Positions 1 to 10,640 of a DNA stretch of 64,000 nucleotides are shown one piece after another. Location: NCBI GenBank assembly GCA_020205615.1, contig CM035162.1:48578076-48642075 (forward strand). Reading direction: 5' to 3'. Below the pieces are notes generated by a model that searched no databases, was not told where the DNA came from, and worked only from the letters and a program-made list of their open reading frames with translations. The first letter of the stretch is position 1; each line of letters begins with the position of its first letter. This DNA comes from Panax quinquefolius (Eukaryota > Streptophyta > Magnoliopsida > Apiales > Araliaceae). The position numbers and the translations under genes were made by a program.

Positions 1-1494
1 TTGTATCAAGAAGAGATTTCTGTTATTCCATTTCTTTATTGTTTTGTTGGAATAACCTGTATATGCGGGCTACCCTATACTTGGTGACATTCTTTTATTG
101 TTCTGTCTTTATTATTCTGTCGGAATATCCTGTCTGTGCTATACGCCGGACCTGGTTCCATTTTTATTATCCCGTCATTATTATTCTGTCGGAATATCCT
201 GTCTGTGCTATACGTTGGACCTGGTTCCATCATTTATTATTCCGCATTTATTATTCTCATTGAACATCCCGCTTGCAGTGTGAATTTCACTTGACCGGTT
301 CCGCTATTATTATTCTGTTGAAATAACCGCTCATGCAAAGTACCGCATGCACGGTGATATCTTTTGTTATTCCATTCTCAGATTACACTCAAATGATTAA
401 AATTTTGACTTCTATACTCCATGAAATTAGTGAAATATCCTCGATATTTGCGCTTCATCCAAAGATCTTTTCATGGAAATATTCTTCCGATCATTCTTGA
501 ATTTTATTCTACAAAGAAGTATCATGTTGACAATTTGGACGTTATTGGTTCCTGGACAAATTAATTCTTGAACTTGTTTAATTGAATTCTTATATAATTG
601 TCATCATCCTCATGTTTATGTTATGTTGAAAGTCATCTGTGGCCTCAGTAGTGCATAGATGGACTTGGTATGATTATGACCGTGGATTATTCTAGATAAT
701 CATGACCGTAATGTTACAAATGATGTGAAAATTAAAAGTCCTCATTGGCTCGTAGTATCATTGATGGACGCTTTTTGGTATGATTATGGCTATGGATTCT
801 CTTCGCCAAGGGAGCAAAGATGAATTATTTTATGGCATGATCGGATCATTGATGAAAACACGATTATCTTTGGCCCGTAGTGCATGGATAATTCGTGGTC
901 GTGATACTAAAGAATATCCTCGGCTCAGTAAAGGCGGGATGATTTAATGATGTGGATTATTTATCGAAATGAGTCTCAAATGATAAAAGTGATGAAAACT
1001 TTTTAAATCATAAAAGATAGTAGATTCTATTCTCTACTTGACTCTTTTAATCGATTGCTTGTTCCACTACGCTTAAACTTGATGTCTATTATATTTTATC
1101 GCTTTAACATTGTTGGAGACTAATGATAATTTATTCTCGCATTATCTTAGTCATAATATTTCTTATCGGGCTAGTTGAGCTCACCCTTTCTTTCTTTCAC
1201 CGCTCTTTCTGTGAAATGAGAATATAGTCGGGAAGAGTCGTGAAATGGAGTAATGGTCCAGAGGATAGCATTAGTAGTCCTCACTATTCTGTGAAATAGT
1301 GTGATAATAATTGTAATGAGGACTCCTTTTGAGTTTGTATAATCTCTAGTAGATAATATTTGTATTCAAACTCACAGTTTATGTTTTGTCGTATTGTACA
1401 TGACAGTTGTATTAGTAAGTTGTATTTGAATTTATGTACCATGTAAGTGGCGACCCAAGATGGGTGACATATACCTAATTTTGGGGGCGTCACA
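1..1494 (+). mobile_element. Tekay-like LTR (element A), 3' part
   Basis: This is the downstream 1494 bases of a Ty3/gypsy LTR on the plus strand; its start lies outside the window. It ends in GGGGGCGTCACA at 1494, the same terminus as the LTRs of elements C and D. The last 200 bases match the reverse complement of 58509-58720 closely, so A and C belong to one family. No primer-binding site follows at 1495; instead the integrase gene of element B starts there on the other strand. A is therefore a 3' LTR or a solo LTR inserted into B. Its target duplication cannot be checked because the left end is missing. Confidence 0.85.
25..370 (+). repeat. Degenerate tandem repeat within LTR A
   Basis: About five imperfect copies of a 60-70 base unit. 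Each has a TTATTATTCTGT-like stretch, then GGAATAxCCTGT, a GC-richer piece around CTATACG, and GGACCTGGTTCCA or a decayed form. The related LTR of element C carries the same type of array on the other strand (about 59570-60060). The short reading frames here are by-products of the repeat and are not genes. Confidence 0.7.
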
Positions 1495-2064
1495 TTTTCT
1501 GCCGTACAATGCCTCGTAAGGTGGCATGCCGACGCTCGCATGGTAACTATTGTTGTAAGCAAATTCTACCAACGGTAAATGTTCATTACAGCTTCCTTTG
1601 AAATCCATGATGCATGCTCTTAGCATATCTTCCAACGTTTGGATAGTTCGTTCGCTTTGCCCATCGGTTTGCGGATGGTATGCTATACTCATTCGCAACT
1701 GTGTTCCCATACATTCTTGTAGTCTCTTCCAGAAGTTTGATGTGAACCTTGGATCTCTATCTGACACAATTGACACTAGAGCTCCATGTCTTGATACGAT
1801 CTCTTTAACGTACAGTTTCGCTAGCTGATCAAGATTAAATCTAATCTTTATTGGCAAAAAGTGTGCATATTTTGTCAATCTGTCCACTATTACCCATATC
1901 GTATCGTATCCTTTCTGAGTCGTTGGAAGTCCTACCACAAAATCCATTATGATATGCTCCCACTTCCATTCCGGTATTTCCAACGGGTTAAGTAACCTAC
2001 TTGGTCGTTGATGTTCAGCTTTCACCTTCTTACACGTCAAGCATTTTGCAACGCATTCTCGCAA
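1495..2064 (-). pseudogene. Element B integrase, truncated by LTR A
   Basis: Integrase catalytic core of a Ty3/gypsy element, the enzyme that joins the cDNA copy to host DNA. Visible are the second half of the zinc motif (CLTCKKVKAEHQ), the first acidic residue in IIMDFVVGLP, the second in IVSDRDPRF, and the glutamate in [14 protein letters not shown]. All three catalytic residues of the D,D,E triad are kept. Reading stays open to [12 protein letters not shown] YEALYGRK at 1495 and then passes into LTR A. The first LTR codons happen to supply Cys, so the usual GRKC motif looks complete although the rest is LTR sequence. The C-terminal domain and any chromodomain are lost. Confidence 0.88.
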
Positions 2065-2079
2065 CGCCTCTTTTCATAT

Positions 2080-2541
2080 TCACCACCAAAATGTCGCAAA
2101 GAAATCTTGATACATCTTTGTACTTCCTAGATGAATCGAATATCTTGTGTTGTGTGCTTCGGTCAAGATTTCGTCTTTAAGCTCTGGTACTGCTGGAACC
2201 CAAATCCTTTCCTCGAATCGTAGTAGTCTTTCGGTATCGATCTTGTATTTTACATCGCTACCCTCAACCACTTTCTCTTTGATCATTTCGCATTCTTTAT
2301 CTTGTAGTTGAGCACTCTTCACTTTGTCCACCAAAGTTGGACTGTCATCTATCTGGAATAGTCGTTCATCAGATTCCTTTGAAAATTTGATTTCCAACTC
2401 CAACTTCGTCATTGCTGAAATAAGCTCCTCTTGAGTAGTTATCAGCATCAATTTCTCCCGACCTTTCCTGCTTAAAGCATCCGCAACCACATTCGATTTG
2501 CCCAGATGATAAAAGATCTCACAATCGCAATCCTTTATCAA
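2080..2541 (-). pseudogene. Element B RNase H tail and integrase zinc-binding N-terminus
   Basis: Continuation of the B polyprotein between RNase H and the integrase core. It starts with the conserved end of the RNase H domain ([12 protein letters not shown]), runs through a variable linker, and ends with the histidine half of the integrase zinc finger (EAHNTRYSIHLGSTKMYQD, then FWW). The cysteine half is in the next frame downstream at about 2040. A stop or frameshift near 2075 separates the two halves, so the polyprotein is broken here. Confidence 0.82.
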
Positions 2542-2577
2542 TTACATCCATTTCCTTTGTCGCATATTTAGGTCCTT

Positions 2578-2808
2578 CTATGTGAAAATATACTTCAGAC
2601 TTTTATGGTTTGTGTAGATTTCATATTTCTCTCCATAGAGATAGTATCTCCATATTTTGAGAGCAAACACTACTGCAGCCAATTCCAAATCATGAGTCGG
2701 ATACCCTTTCTCATAATCCTTCAGTTGTCTTGATGCATACGTAATTACTTTGCCGTTTTGCATAAGAACACATCCCAACCCTTTATGTGAGGCATCACTA
2801 TACACCAC
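2578..2808 (-). pseudogene. Element B RNase H domain with D to N change
   Basis: RNase H degrades the RNA strand during reverse transcription. The domain is recognised by [32 protein letters not shown] and the segment around [12 protein letters not shown]. Gypsy RNase H normally reads TDHKSL at the last site; here the aspartate codon GAC is AAC, so a catalytic acid is lost. The change is a G to A transition on the coding strand, as expected from deamination of methylated cytosine. Short breaks separate this piece from RT upstream and from the integrase linker downstream. Confidence 0.85.
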
Positions 2809-2853
2809 AAAATTTCATGTACTATCTGGTAATGACAACACATGTGCCATGCT

Positions 2854-3570
2854 TCATTTCTTCTTTAAGTCCTGGAAACATTCTTCACACTTCTCCGTCC
2901 AAACAAATTTCACAGTTTTCCTGGTCAAATTTGTTAATGGAGTGGCTATCTTAGAAAAATCTTGAATAAATCGTCTGTAATAACCGGCTAGTTCCAAGAA
3001 ACTCCTCACTTCTGACGGTGTTCTTGGTTGTTTCCAATTAATTACATCTTCCACTTTTGATGGATCCACGGAAATCCCATCTTTGTCAATCACGTGCCCA
3101 AGAAATTGCACACGATCTAGCCAAAATTCGCACTTAGAGAATTTCGCGTACAACTTTTCCTTTCTTAGTGTTTCCAATGTCAAACATAGGTGGTCCACGT
3201 GTTCTTCTTGAGTGTTGGAATACACTATAATGTCGTCGATGAATACCACTACAAACTTGTCTAAGAATGGTTTAAACACCCTATTCATCAAATCCATGAA
3301 TGCAGCAGGTATATTGGTTAAACCAAAAGACATCACCAGAAACTCGTAATGTCTATACCGAGTTCTGAATGACGTTTGAGGTACATCCTCCTTCCTCACT
3401 TTCAACTGGTGATACCCACTTCTCAAATCTATTTTCGAAATGTATTTAGCACCCTTCAACTGGTCAAACAAGTCATCTATTCTTGGTAATGGATATTTGT
3501 TTTTAATAGTGACTTTGTTTAATTCTCTATAATCAATGCAAAGACGCATTGACCCATCCTTCTTCTTCAC
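2854..3570 (-). pseudogene. Element B reverse transcriptase
   Basis: RT palm and fingers of a Ty3/gypsy polyprotein, about 238 residues open. Motifs in order: [50 protein letters not shown], and the active-site strand [12 protein letters not shown] with its two adjacent aspartates, then [12 protein letters not shown] and the thumb/connection [14 protein letters not shown]. The RT core itself is intact. The pieces upstream (protease, 3590-4300) and downstream (RNase H) are in other frames, so the polyprotein is broken although this domain is open. Confidence 0.92.
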
Positions 3571-3589
3571 GAATAATAACGCGCCCCCA

Positions 3590-4300
3590 CTATGATACGC
3601 TTAGTTGATATACTTCTTGTCTAATAATTCTTGCAACTCGTATCATCGGTTCCTTCATTTCTCTTCGAGCCATTCTGCATGTGGCCTTCGATATCGGTGT
3701 TGTCCCCGGTACTAAGTCGATCATCACTAACTCAATCTTTCTATTAGGGAAGAAGTCCCGAAAATTCTCTCGAAACACATCCTCAAATTCCTCACCACTA
3801 GTATCTCTTCCAGTTTCATATTCTTTTTCTGAGTATCGACTATGTAAGCTAAATAGCCCACACAGTCTTGACTCAACAATTTCTTGGCCTACATAATCGT
3901 CAGACATTTCATTTATCTAGGCGACTTGCTACCAAAGAACACTACCTTTGACGGGGTCATAAGGTTTACACACTTCTTTTGGTAATCAATTACCACTCCA
4001 TATTTGAACAGTCAATCCATTCCCAAAATTACATCAAACTTTCCAAGTTTAATCGGAATCAAATCTACCATTAGGATATTCTCCTTAATGTTCACCCTAT
4101 AGTTCTTCTATACGAATCTAGCAGGGATTATCTCTTTATTTGTAATTTCTATGTTCAAAGGGAAATTCAGTTCTTCTCTAGGAAATTCTAACCACTTAGC
4201 AAATTCATCTGAGATAAACGAGCAAGTAAAGACCTAAATCAAATAATACATAAGCATCAATATCATTGATTGGGAGAATACCGACACGACATCTTTTGAT
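3590..4300 (-). pseudogene. Element B protease and RT N-terminus, decayed
   Basis: Minus-strand remnants upstream of RT. Around 4040-3960 a frame reads KFDVILGMD followed by a stop, then LFKYGVVIDYQKK, the usual end of a gypsy aspartic protease (GMDWL). Farther upstream a CSFISDEFAKWL-like segment matches the region just after the D-S/T-G active site. Between 3907 and 3590 comes the RT N-terminal lead, with EFEDVF and DLVPGTTPISKATCRMA, which normally precedes the fingers. Several stops and frame changes make this a pseudogene. Confidence 0.7.
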
Positions 4301-4369
4301 TGCACAACATCTCGCACAATCATGTCAAGGTTCTAGTCGTGGGTTTGTTTGATGTTGTACTCCATCATT

Positions 4370-5415
4370 ACCTCCATTGCTTCGGTTGTCACTCCATCCT
4401 TCTTCTTAGGGCATTCACGAGAAAAGTGATCCTTGATCCGCACTCAAAGCACACGCTTCTTCTTAGGTTGAGTGCAATTTGGGGCGATGTGACCTCCCGG
4501 ACACAATTTAAGCATACTGCTTTCCCCATCAAGCACGCACTGCGTGAAACTTCCCGCATGTAAAGACATGCTTCAAACTTCTTGTTTTGTCAAGTTACCC
4601 TACCGGTTTCCAAAGACCCACGCTTCCATTCCACTTCGCCTTAAAGTTGTTGTTATTATTGTTGTTGTTGTTTCCACCACTACTACCTCCATTCTTAATT
4701 TCCACCTCATTCTTCTTCTTCTTCTTCTTCTTCTTCTTGATCCCCGATTGAACTTTGTCACCGCCTCGCCTCCACCTTCAAATGAGTATTGCTTTCTCCA
4801 TCACCGCACCGTGAAAGTCTTCAATTGAAATAGGAAACCCTATCGCATAACCAGACTTCACTGCGTTCAAATCTCTTCGCCTTTGCGTTCGTCTCTTGGC
4901 CGATTTGATATAGGCGCAAACCTTGCTAACTCGTCAAATTTAGCGGATACTCAGATATCATCATCGCTCCACGCCTCGCCTCGTAATTGTACTTCCAAAT
5001 TTACCCTTCAACTCTCTGGAAAATAGGTCTCGAAGAATATCTCTTTAAACCTATCCCATGTCATCATCCCTGGTCCTTCTCGAGTTTTATTGGCCTGCCA
5101 CCAATAACTAGTCTCTACTTTCAACATGAATGTTGCGAAAACAGTCTTCTGATCATCTCCTACCCTAGCAACATCGAACACCTTTTCTATCTCCATAATC
5201 CAAGTCTGTGCCTCGACTAGATTCACTGACCCACGAAATTCAGGTGGTCCAACCGCCTTGAACTCCTTAAATGTTGTTAATTGGTTCTATGGTTGATTTT
5301 GCAACGCTCTTGTTAGTAACGTCACTAATTGTTGAACTGGGTTAGCATCAACATTGTCGTTATTGTTGGTTCCTTCGTTGGTTCTCTGTCGTGGTGGTTG
5401 ACATCTGGGAGGCAT
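4370..5415 (-). pseudogene. Element B gag, decayed
   Basis: Retrotransposon capsid and nucleocapsid gene. I place the start at 5415, where MPPRCQPPRQRTNEG begins, a typical gypsy gag opening. The capsid region includes PPEFRGSVN, AQTWIMEIEKVFDVA, TSYWWQANK and WDRFKEIFFETYFPES, the Retrotrans_gag pattern. Downstream is a low-complexity part with poly-Lys, poly-Asn and Gly runs, then two decayed CCHC zinc knuckles near 4500-4400, followed by ECPKKKDG-like residues. An in-frame stop after LQNQP and several frame changes break it. It follows the extra ORF and precedes the protease. Confidence 0.8.
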
Positions 5416-5929
5416 TTTCTGTTTAAAAATACACTCATTAGGTTATTATTCAACTCTTTTAAGTATTTTCTACTTAACTTGCCTCCACAAAAGAAATAAC
5501 CACATATTCACGTAACACTTTGAATAAAATAACAACTTTTATTTATTCATAACCTTTTTAAAAACATAAAACAATCGCATTACTGCTATTTACATTACTT
5601 CTTGAACTACAAAAGTTTCACGACAACATCATTGTCATATCCCATAGGTTACATAACACTTGGGATTTACAATTTATCTAACATTTATTAAATGCATAAC
5701 AACTACGATGTTCTACTAAGATACCGCTAGCCTTTACTACGCTCTTCCTCCATGACTCGGAACATTGTTCTCATGATCTAATACGTGACGATGGCGCGCT
5801 CGAATCGAATAGGATATCCCATGACCCGATCCTCGAGCTCGATTAACCATGGTGTTGAATACTCTATTCATCTCTTCCATCTTCATTCTTTGCTGCTGCG
5901 GCTTTTTTTTATCGCTATCCCGCCTCGTT

Positions 5930-6454
5930 GAAACATCTCCTCATATGCCCCTCGCTCTTGCCCTCTTTGTAGCTTCTTCCCTTAGCTTATTCTTTAATTC
6001 AGCGACCTCTTCGATCAGTTGTTCTTTCTCTCCTTCAGTTTGTTCTAGCTTTTCCTCGACATTAGTCAGTGGTTCCTCACGATCTTGGATCTCATCATCT
6101 TTCGTGTCATCAGCAATCATTGTTCACCACTATCTCTTGCAATTCCTCGACTGTATCCTGAAGTTCCACGTTATGGTCGTAGACTTCATCGTACATTCGA
6201 GAGGCTATCGAGGTTAATGGAGTCTCCTCGTCCTCATCCTCGTCATCCTCATCCTCTTCCTCTTGTGGCAACTCAACGAGATCCTCCTCATCCGTCTCCA
6301 CATCATCATCCTCATCTTCAACCACTATGACCAACGGGGCTGACTCCCGTGGCAATAGTTGTTCCCAACTAACATGAATGTCGCGAGGATCCTCTTCTGT
6401 AGGCACTTGAGGTCTATCCTCCCTAGCCTGACTGGATTCTCCTACATTAGTCAT
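5930..6454 (-). pseudogene. Extra acidic coiled-coil ORF upstream of gag in element B
   Basis: Minus-strand ORF between the primer-binding site and gag. From the ATG at 6454 it is open for 114 codons, then a one-base shift near 6112 leads into a second frame open to about 5930. The first half is extremely acidic (runs of Asp and Glu around 6320-6220). The second half is charged and heptad-like (VEEKLEQTEGEKEQLIEEV, then ELKNKLREEATKRARA), suggesting a coiled coil. I recognise no known domain. It is not gag, which starts separately at 5415. It could be an element-specific accessory protein, a gag N-terminal extension split off by decay, or a captured host fragment. Elements C, D and F show no counterpart where visible. 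Confidence 0.55.
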
Positions 6455-6631
6455 CCTGACAACAAAATTTTTTTAAGTTCAATTATTAATCATTACTACT
6501 CGACACTCATGAGCACATAAGTATAAACACATAATCACATAAGTGTTTTATTATTTCTTCCTTAAAACTCGATAAGAGTTAATCACCACTATCTTTTCAA
6601 AGGCTACTTCCTAAGGCTTTTCCCCACCTAA

Positions 6632-6644
6632 GGCTTTGATCCAA
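6632..6644 (-). other. Primer-binding-like site of element B
   Basis: On the minus strand, two bases after the LTR end (CACA), the sequence reads TTGGATCAAAGCC. This resembles the tRNA-iMet-complementary site TGGTATCAGAGC common in plant gypsy elements, with several changes. Its place directly after the LTR supports the call; the base match is imperfect. Confidence 0.5.
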
Positions 6645-6646
6645 CT

Positions 6647-8956
6647 TGTGACACCCCCAAATCCCGATACTTCATTACCTCAAGATTTAGTGTTCACGTA
6701 ATCAAAACATTCATATCTAGCTACCCAATTATAATAAAATGAATAATAAAAACCTGCCCAAACATGATAACTTTAATAAAAACATTATCTCCTAGGTTCT
6801 CTAACCGTTAATACAATCATTTAAGGTGGAAATAAAATTATTACATCTCATCATTATTAAAAGTCTATCATCATAACGATAAAATAAAATTACAAGTCTT
6901 CATTACTTGTACATTTTTCCTTTCCTTCTAGTAGTTGAAGTTTTATCTACTTTTTCATTCATAGCCGCAATAAATGTATAATATGCAAGAGTGAGCAAAC
7001 AAAGCTCACTTGAAATAAGAATAAATATCTTTACATCATTTGCCAAATAATAGGCTCAATAGAACTGAATGATATGTTCTATTAACATTAAAACATTTGC
7101 CAATTCATAGGCTCTATAGAACTGAATGATATGTTTTATTTACATTCTTAAATATACTACTGAGGGTCAAATAACCATGAACCATGTCCACAGCTATAAG
7201 TAATCTTTCAACTTTAACTTTAATAAATATACGACTATAAGGACTCCACGATTTAGGGGGATCAATCCTTCAGACAATGTATTGTGCACACCCATTTCAA
7301 TGCTAAGCGAAACCCCTAAACATAGGGGTTGTTCATCTCAAAGATTTAGAGTACAAGTCCGCACTCAAAGAAAGTTTGGTTTGGATAAGCTTTCAAGGGT
7401 GATTGAAGTTTAATGATCATCAACTAGGGAACTAGTTGAATCCACAATGCTTGATAATACAATAGTTGTTTAATAACAACATAACTTAGAACATTTGAGA
7501 ATCATAAATGAACTGATTCTGCATATCTAACTCATGCTTGAAATCTGCATATCTAACTCATGCTTGAAATAACTATAGAGCATAAGTATTCAATAGAATG
7601 AATAAAATGATTAACCTTTGATTGAACAGTAAAATAAGCTAGGTTCAAGTTTTATAATATTAAAAATGAAATTCCTGAACTTTAAGAAACTTGCTTAACT
7701 GTAAACAAGTTAGGATGAATCAATAGATTGAGAATTTCAAATAACATTAGAGTTAGAGTTTGCTCAAATGGATTTTGGAAACAATTTACTTATTCAATAA
7801 TAGTTAATATAAAAAGCTTGCTCAATCAAAAGCATGAAGTTATAATCAATGAACTTACTCAACGAAAATGTAGAGTTAAAAAACTTGCACAATGTAATAA
7901 ACAAACTAGCTCAACGAAAGTGTAGAGTTAGAAAACTTGCCTTGAGCGTAAGCTATAAAATTAAACTCACGATCACCTACACATAATTTTAGAACCACAA
8001 TACCTAATAGACATGCTAACATATCATAACATGTTTATTACCATTCACATTTCAGAAACTCTATGTGTTTTACTTTGCAACACTTGTCTAACTTTCATTA
8101 TGTATACTAAATTACCACATAACGCGTTTTCGATTTACTAATCATTTTTGCAAATTTGATCATACTAACCACAACTCACTATGTTGTGTTAACCTTAACA
8201 TTACACATTTAACATGCTAACACAATTTCAGACCATGCTAGGATGTTTCCCCAAGTCTCGTAAATAGCGTAAGTCGAATCTCAAATCCGTGGTACGGCGC
8301 AATTGCAATACCATACAAAAGCTTGGGATCGACGATTGCTGCCATAAGAAATTGCTGCCATTTTTTTTGGGTAATCGCATAAGAATCAAGGCCAAAGAAA
8401 CGACAGATGCGCAGAGAAGGCTATGAACAGTAACCGACTTTAGCCCAACACACAAATTTCACCCAATAAACAGTAATATTAACACGTAAAATAAATATAC
8501 AACTATCATAAACATGATTGCTCACATTTACAACCAATTAGATAAATTTAACACTAACTAAAACCATTTTAATTTCCCAAAACTCATGTTTTTCATAAAA
8601 ACTTAATTTTCTTGACATTGTTCTAGAAATCATCACTGTGAATTCATTAGTTGGCCAAAACCTCTCATTCCAGTTACGTTATGTTCGTATCTCATAAAAC
8701 TAACATATACAAGCTTCAATTTACACTTTCACATACTAATTAGCCACTAGAATTGGTAATTTTCATGAACATGTGAAATTTCCATATATTGTCAAAATTC
8801 CTACTGTCAAACCGAAATTAGCATGCAATTGTTGTTTAGACATAATCTCTAATCATAACTATATCTAATTACCATCAACAGATTACATAACACCAATTTA
8901 CAGAAAAAACAAGAACTCACATAATTTGAGACTTCATGCCGTAAACTCATCCCTAC

Positions 8957-9018
<62 letters not shown>

Positions 9019-9752
9019 AGATTATGGAGAATTACCTTCAATTAGCTTGCACAACCTTGCTAATCACTGAACTTGCTGTGAAAAATTCGTAACTCTCTCT
9101 CAATCTTTTCTGAAGCTCTCAAACTCTCTCTTCTAAAAGCTTTAGCAAACTAGTTTATGCGTAAAATAAAACTAAACTGATATGTGTACTAATATAATAC
9201 AAAACTGATAACTTAATACTACTAATTGCAAAATCAGATACTAACGTATATAATATAAATATTATATTTATTATTTTAATTTTATTTTTTATATTATTTA
9301 TTCTATTTATTTTATTTAATAAAAACTAGATATCTCAAAAGCCATAAGGTTTGTTTGGCAAAACCCTTTAAATATTAAAGAATTAATATATTAAGCCTTG
9401 TTTTGTTAAAACTAAATTAAACTACTTTAATTTATTTTAATAACTCCTTATAATATAGTTATTTGTCACACTATATTAATCAAGCTTTCATATTTAATTT
9501 TAATTAATGCAAATCATAATTATTTAAATAAATCTTTAGTCACATAACACCATACAAATAATTAATATATTAAATTGAAATATCAATATAATAATCATTT
9601 CCTTAATTCATCAATTATTTATTTAACAAATAATTCTCTAAATAATATTAAATCAATTAAACAAATATTCATTTACTGATAATCACATCCATTAAATATT
9701 TATATAACTCAATAAATATTTAATATTACATTTAAAATTCTGGAATGTTAGA
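6647..9752 (-). mobile_element. 5' LTR of element B
   Basis: About 3.1 kb LTR in minus orientation. Its 3' end is the TGTGACACCCCCAAATCCCG junction at 6647 (reads ...GTCACA on the minus strand). Its 5' end is near 9752, where the minus strand reads TCTAACATTCCAGAATTTT, a one-base variant of the TGTAAC start used by solo LTR G. The first 100 bases from 6647 match 51288 onward closely, so LTR E is of the same family. The interior is AT-rich, with two tandem copies of a ~60-base unit (7036-7150), a 26-base direct duplication (about 7515-7568) and an AT microsatellite. No gene is seen. Confidence 0.75.
8957..9017. repeat. (AT)n microsatellite
   Basis: About 60 bases of nearly pure AT dinucleotide inside the LTR of element B. 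Confidence 0.95.
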
Positions 9753-10104
9753 GAAATCCTCGCTAGTTGAAAGCGTAAGAGTGGATTAGAGCTTGAGTCT
9801 CCGAACCACTTAAAACCCCTTGTGTCTTTTACATTATGTCATTTATATTATGTCTATTAACTGCTATAACTGCTATGTATGTTTTAACTACTTACAACTT
9901 AACTAACTCTACGAACAATGTTTGTACGATTATGAATATATCAATGAAGGGGATCTTTTACTTATTCCGTTGTGCTTGAAAAGATTCTTATGTTTGTCAT
10001 ATGCTTATTTAATAGCAATACAAAATAAAAGAGAAAAGTATTTGAAATTAAAAGGATCTATTCAACCCCCTTCTGATCTATTGTGCTTCATCGAACTAAC
10101 ACGT
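9753..10104 (+). mobile_element. Possible Ty1/copia LTR 3' end fragment
   Basis: A 350-base stretch between the LTR of B and LTR fragment K. It contains GAACCACTTAAAACCCCTTGTGTC and, near its end, ATTCAACCCCCTTCTGATC followed by CGAACTAACA. This arrangement (a CAACCCCC tract shortly before a terminal ACA) is familiar from the 3' ends of plant copia LTRs. No primer-binding site follows. B appears to have inserted into it. The assignment rests on a short motif only. Confidence 0.3.
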
Positions 10105-10146
10105 GTGTTTGCCCTTATTACATCTCATCTGCGATTTTATTTCAAA

Positions 10147-10239
10147 TTGTATATATATTATATTATATATATATATATATGGACTAACATTATCAAGTTA
10201 TGCCTCGATTGAGCCTGACTTGCCTCGAGCGTTTATTTG

Positions 10240-10283
<44 letters not shown>

Positions 10284-10324
10284 CTCGCTCGATGAGCCCG
10301 ATTTTACATCCGTGCGTTTACTCG

Positions 10325-10373
<49 letters not shown>
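10147..10373. repeat. Three (AT)n microsatellites in LTR K
   Basis: AT dinucleotide runs at about 10147-10180, 10232-10280 and 10327-10373, separated by short unique segments. The same set occurs in inverted order in the LTR of J (29345-29740). The Ile-Tyr repeat frames across them are artefacts. Confidence 0.95.
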
Positions 10374-10375
<2 letters not shown>

Positions 10376-10384
10376 GTCCCACCG

Positions 10385-10640
10385 AGTTTACTTCATGGTG
10401 GTTGATCGCTTACGCCTTTCTTTTACGCTTCATTCCCGCCTCGAGGTTATTTCGTGGTAGTTGATTACTTTTACAGCTTTATTTATGTTTTGTCCCGCCT
10501 GGAATTTCCTCCGTGGTGGTTGATAGCTTTACAACTTTATTACATTTTGTCCTACCTGGAGTTTCCTCCGTGGTGGTTGATAGCTTTTTATAACTTTATT
10601 TACATTTCTGATTCCCCATGGAGGTGCTTCGTGGTTGGTG
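10385..10640 (+). repeat. ~80-base tandem units in LTR K
   Basis: About four imperfect copies of a unit containing CGTGGTGGTTGATAGCTTT, then a CAACTTTATTTACATTTTG-like stretch and CCGCCTGGAATTTCCTC. The same array appears reverse-complemented at 29035-29280 in the LTR of element J. Confidence 0.8.

Larger units (their letters stand above)
1495..9752 (-). mobile_element. Ty3/gypsy element B (Tekay-like), truncated
   Basis: This minus-strand element reads, in its own 5' to 3' direction: LTR (9752-6647), a primer-binding-like site, an extra ORF, gag, protease, RT, RNase H and integrase, ending at 1495 where LTR A interrupts it. The order PR-RT-RH-INT is diagnostic of Ty3/gypsy. RT and integrase resemble the Tekay/Del chromovirus group, but the integrase C-terminus that would carry a chromodomain lies beyond the break. 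The missing 3' end and 3' LTR should lie left of LTR A, outside the window. Stops and frameshifts in gag, PR and RT-RH make it non-functional as read. Confidence 0.85.

Noticed and set aside
4650..4735. Plus-strand frame with Val and Leu runs
   Set aside because: Antisense shadow of the Asn- and Lys-rich linker of element B gag.
10103..10464. Open frames encoding long Ile-Tyr repeats
   Set aside because: They are translations of AT microsatellites; no start context, domain or conservation supports a gene. The same applies to 29665-29916.
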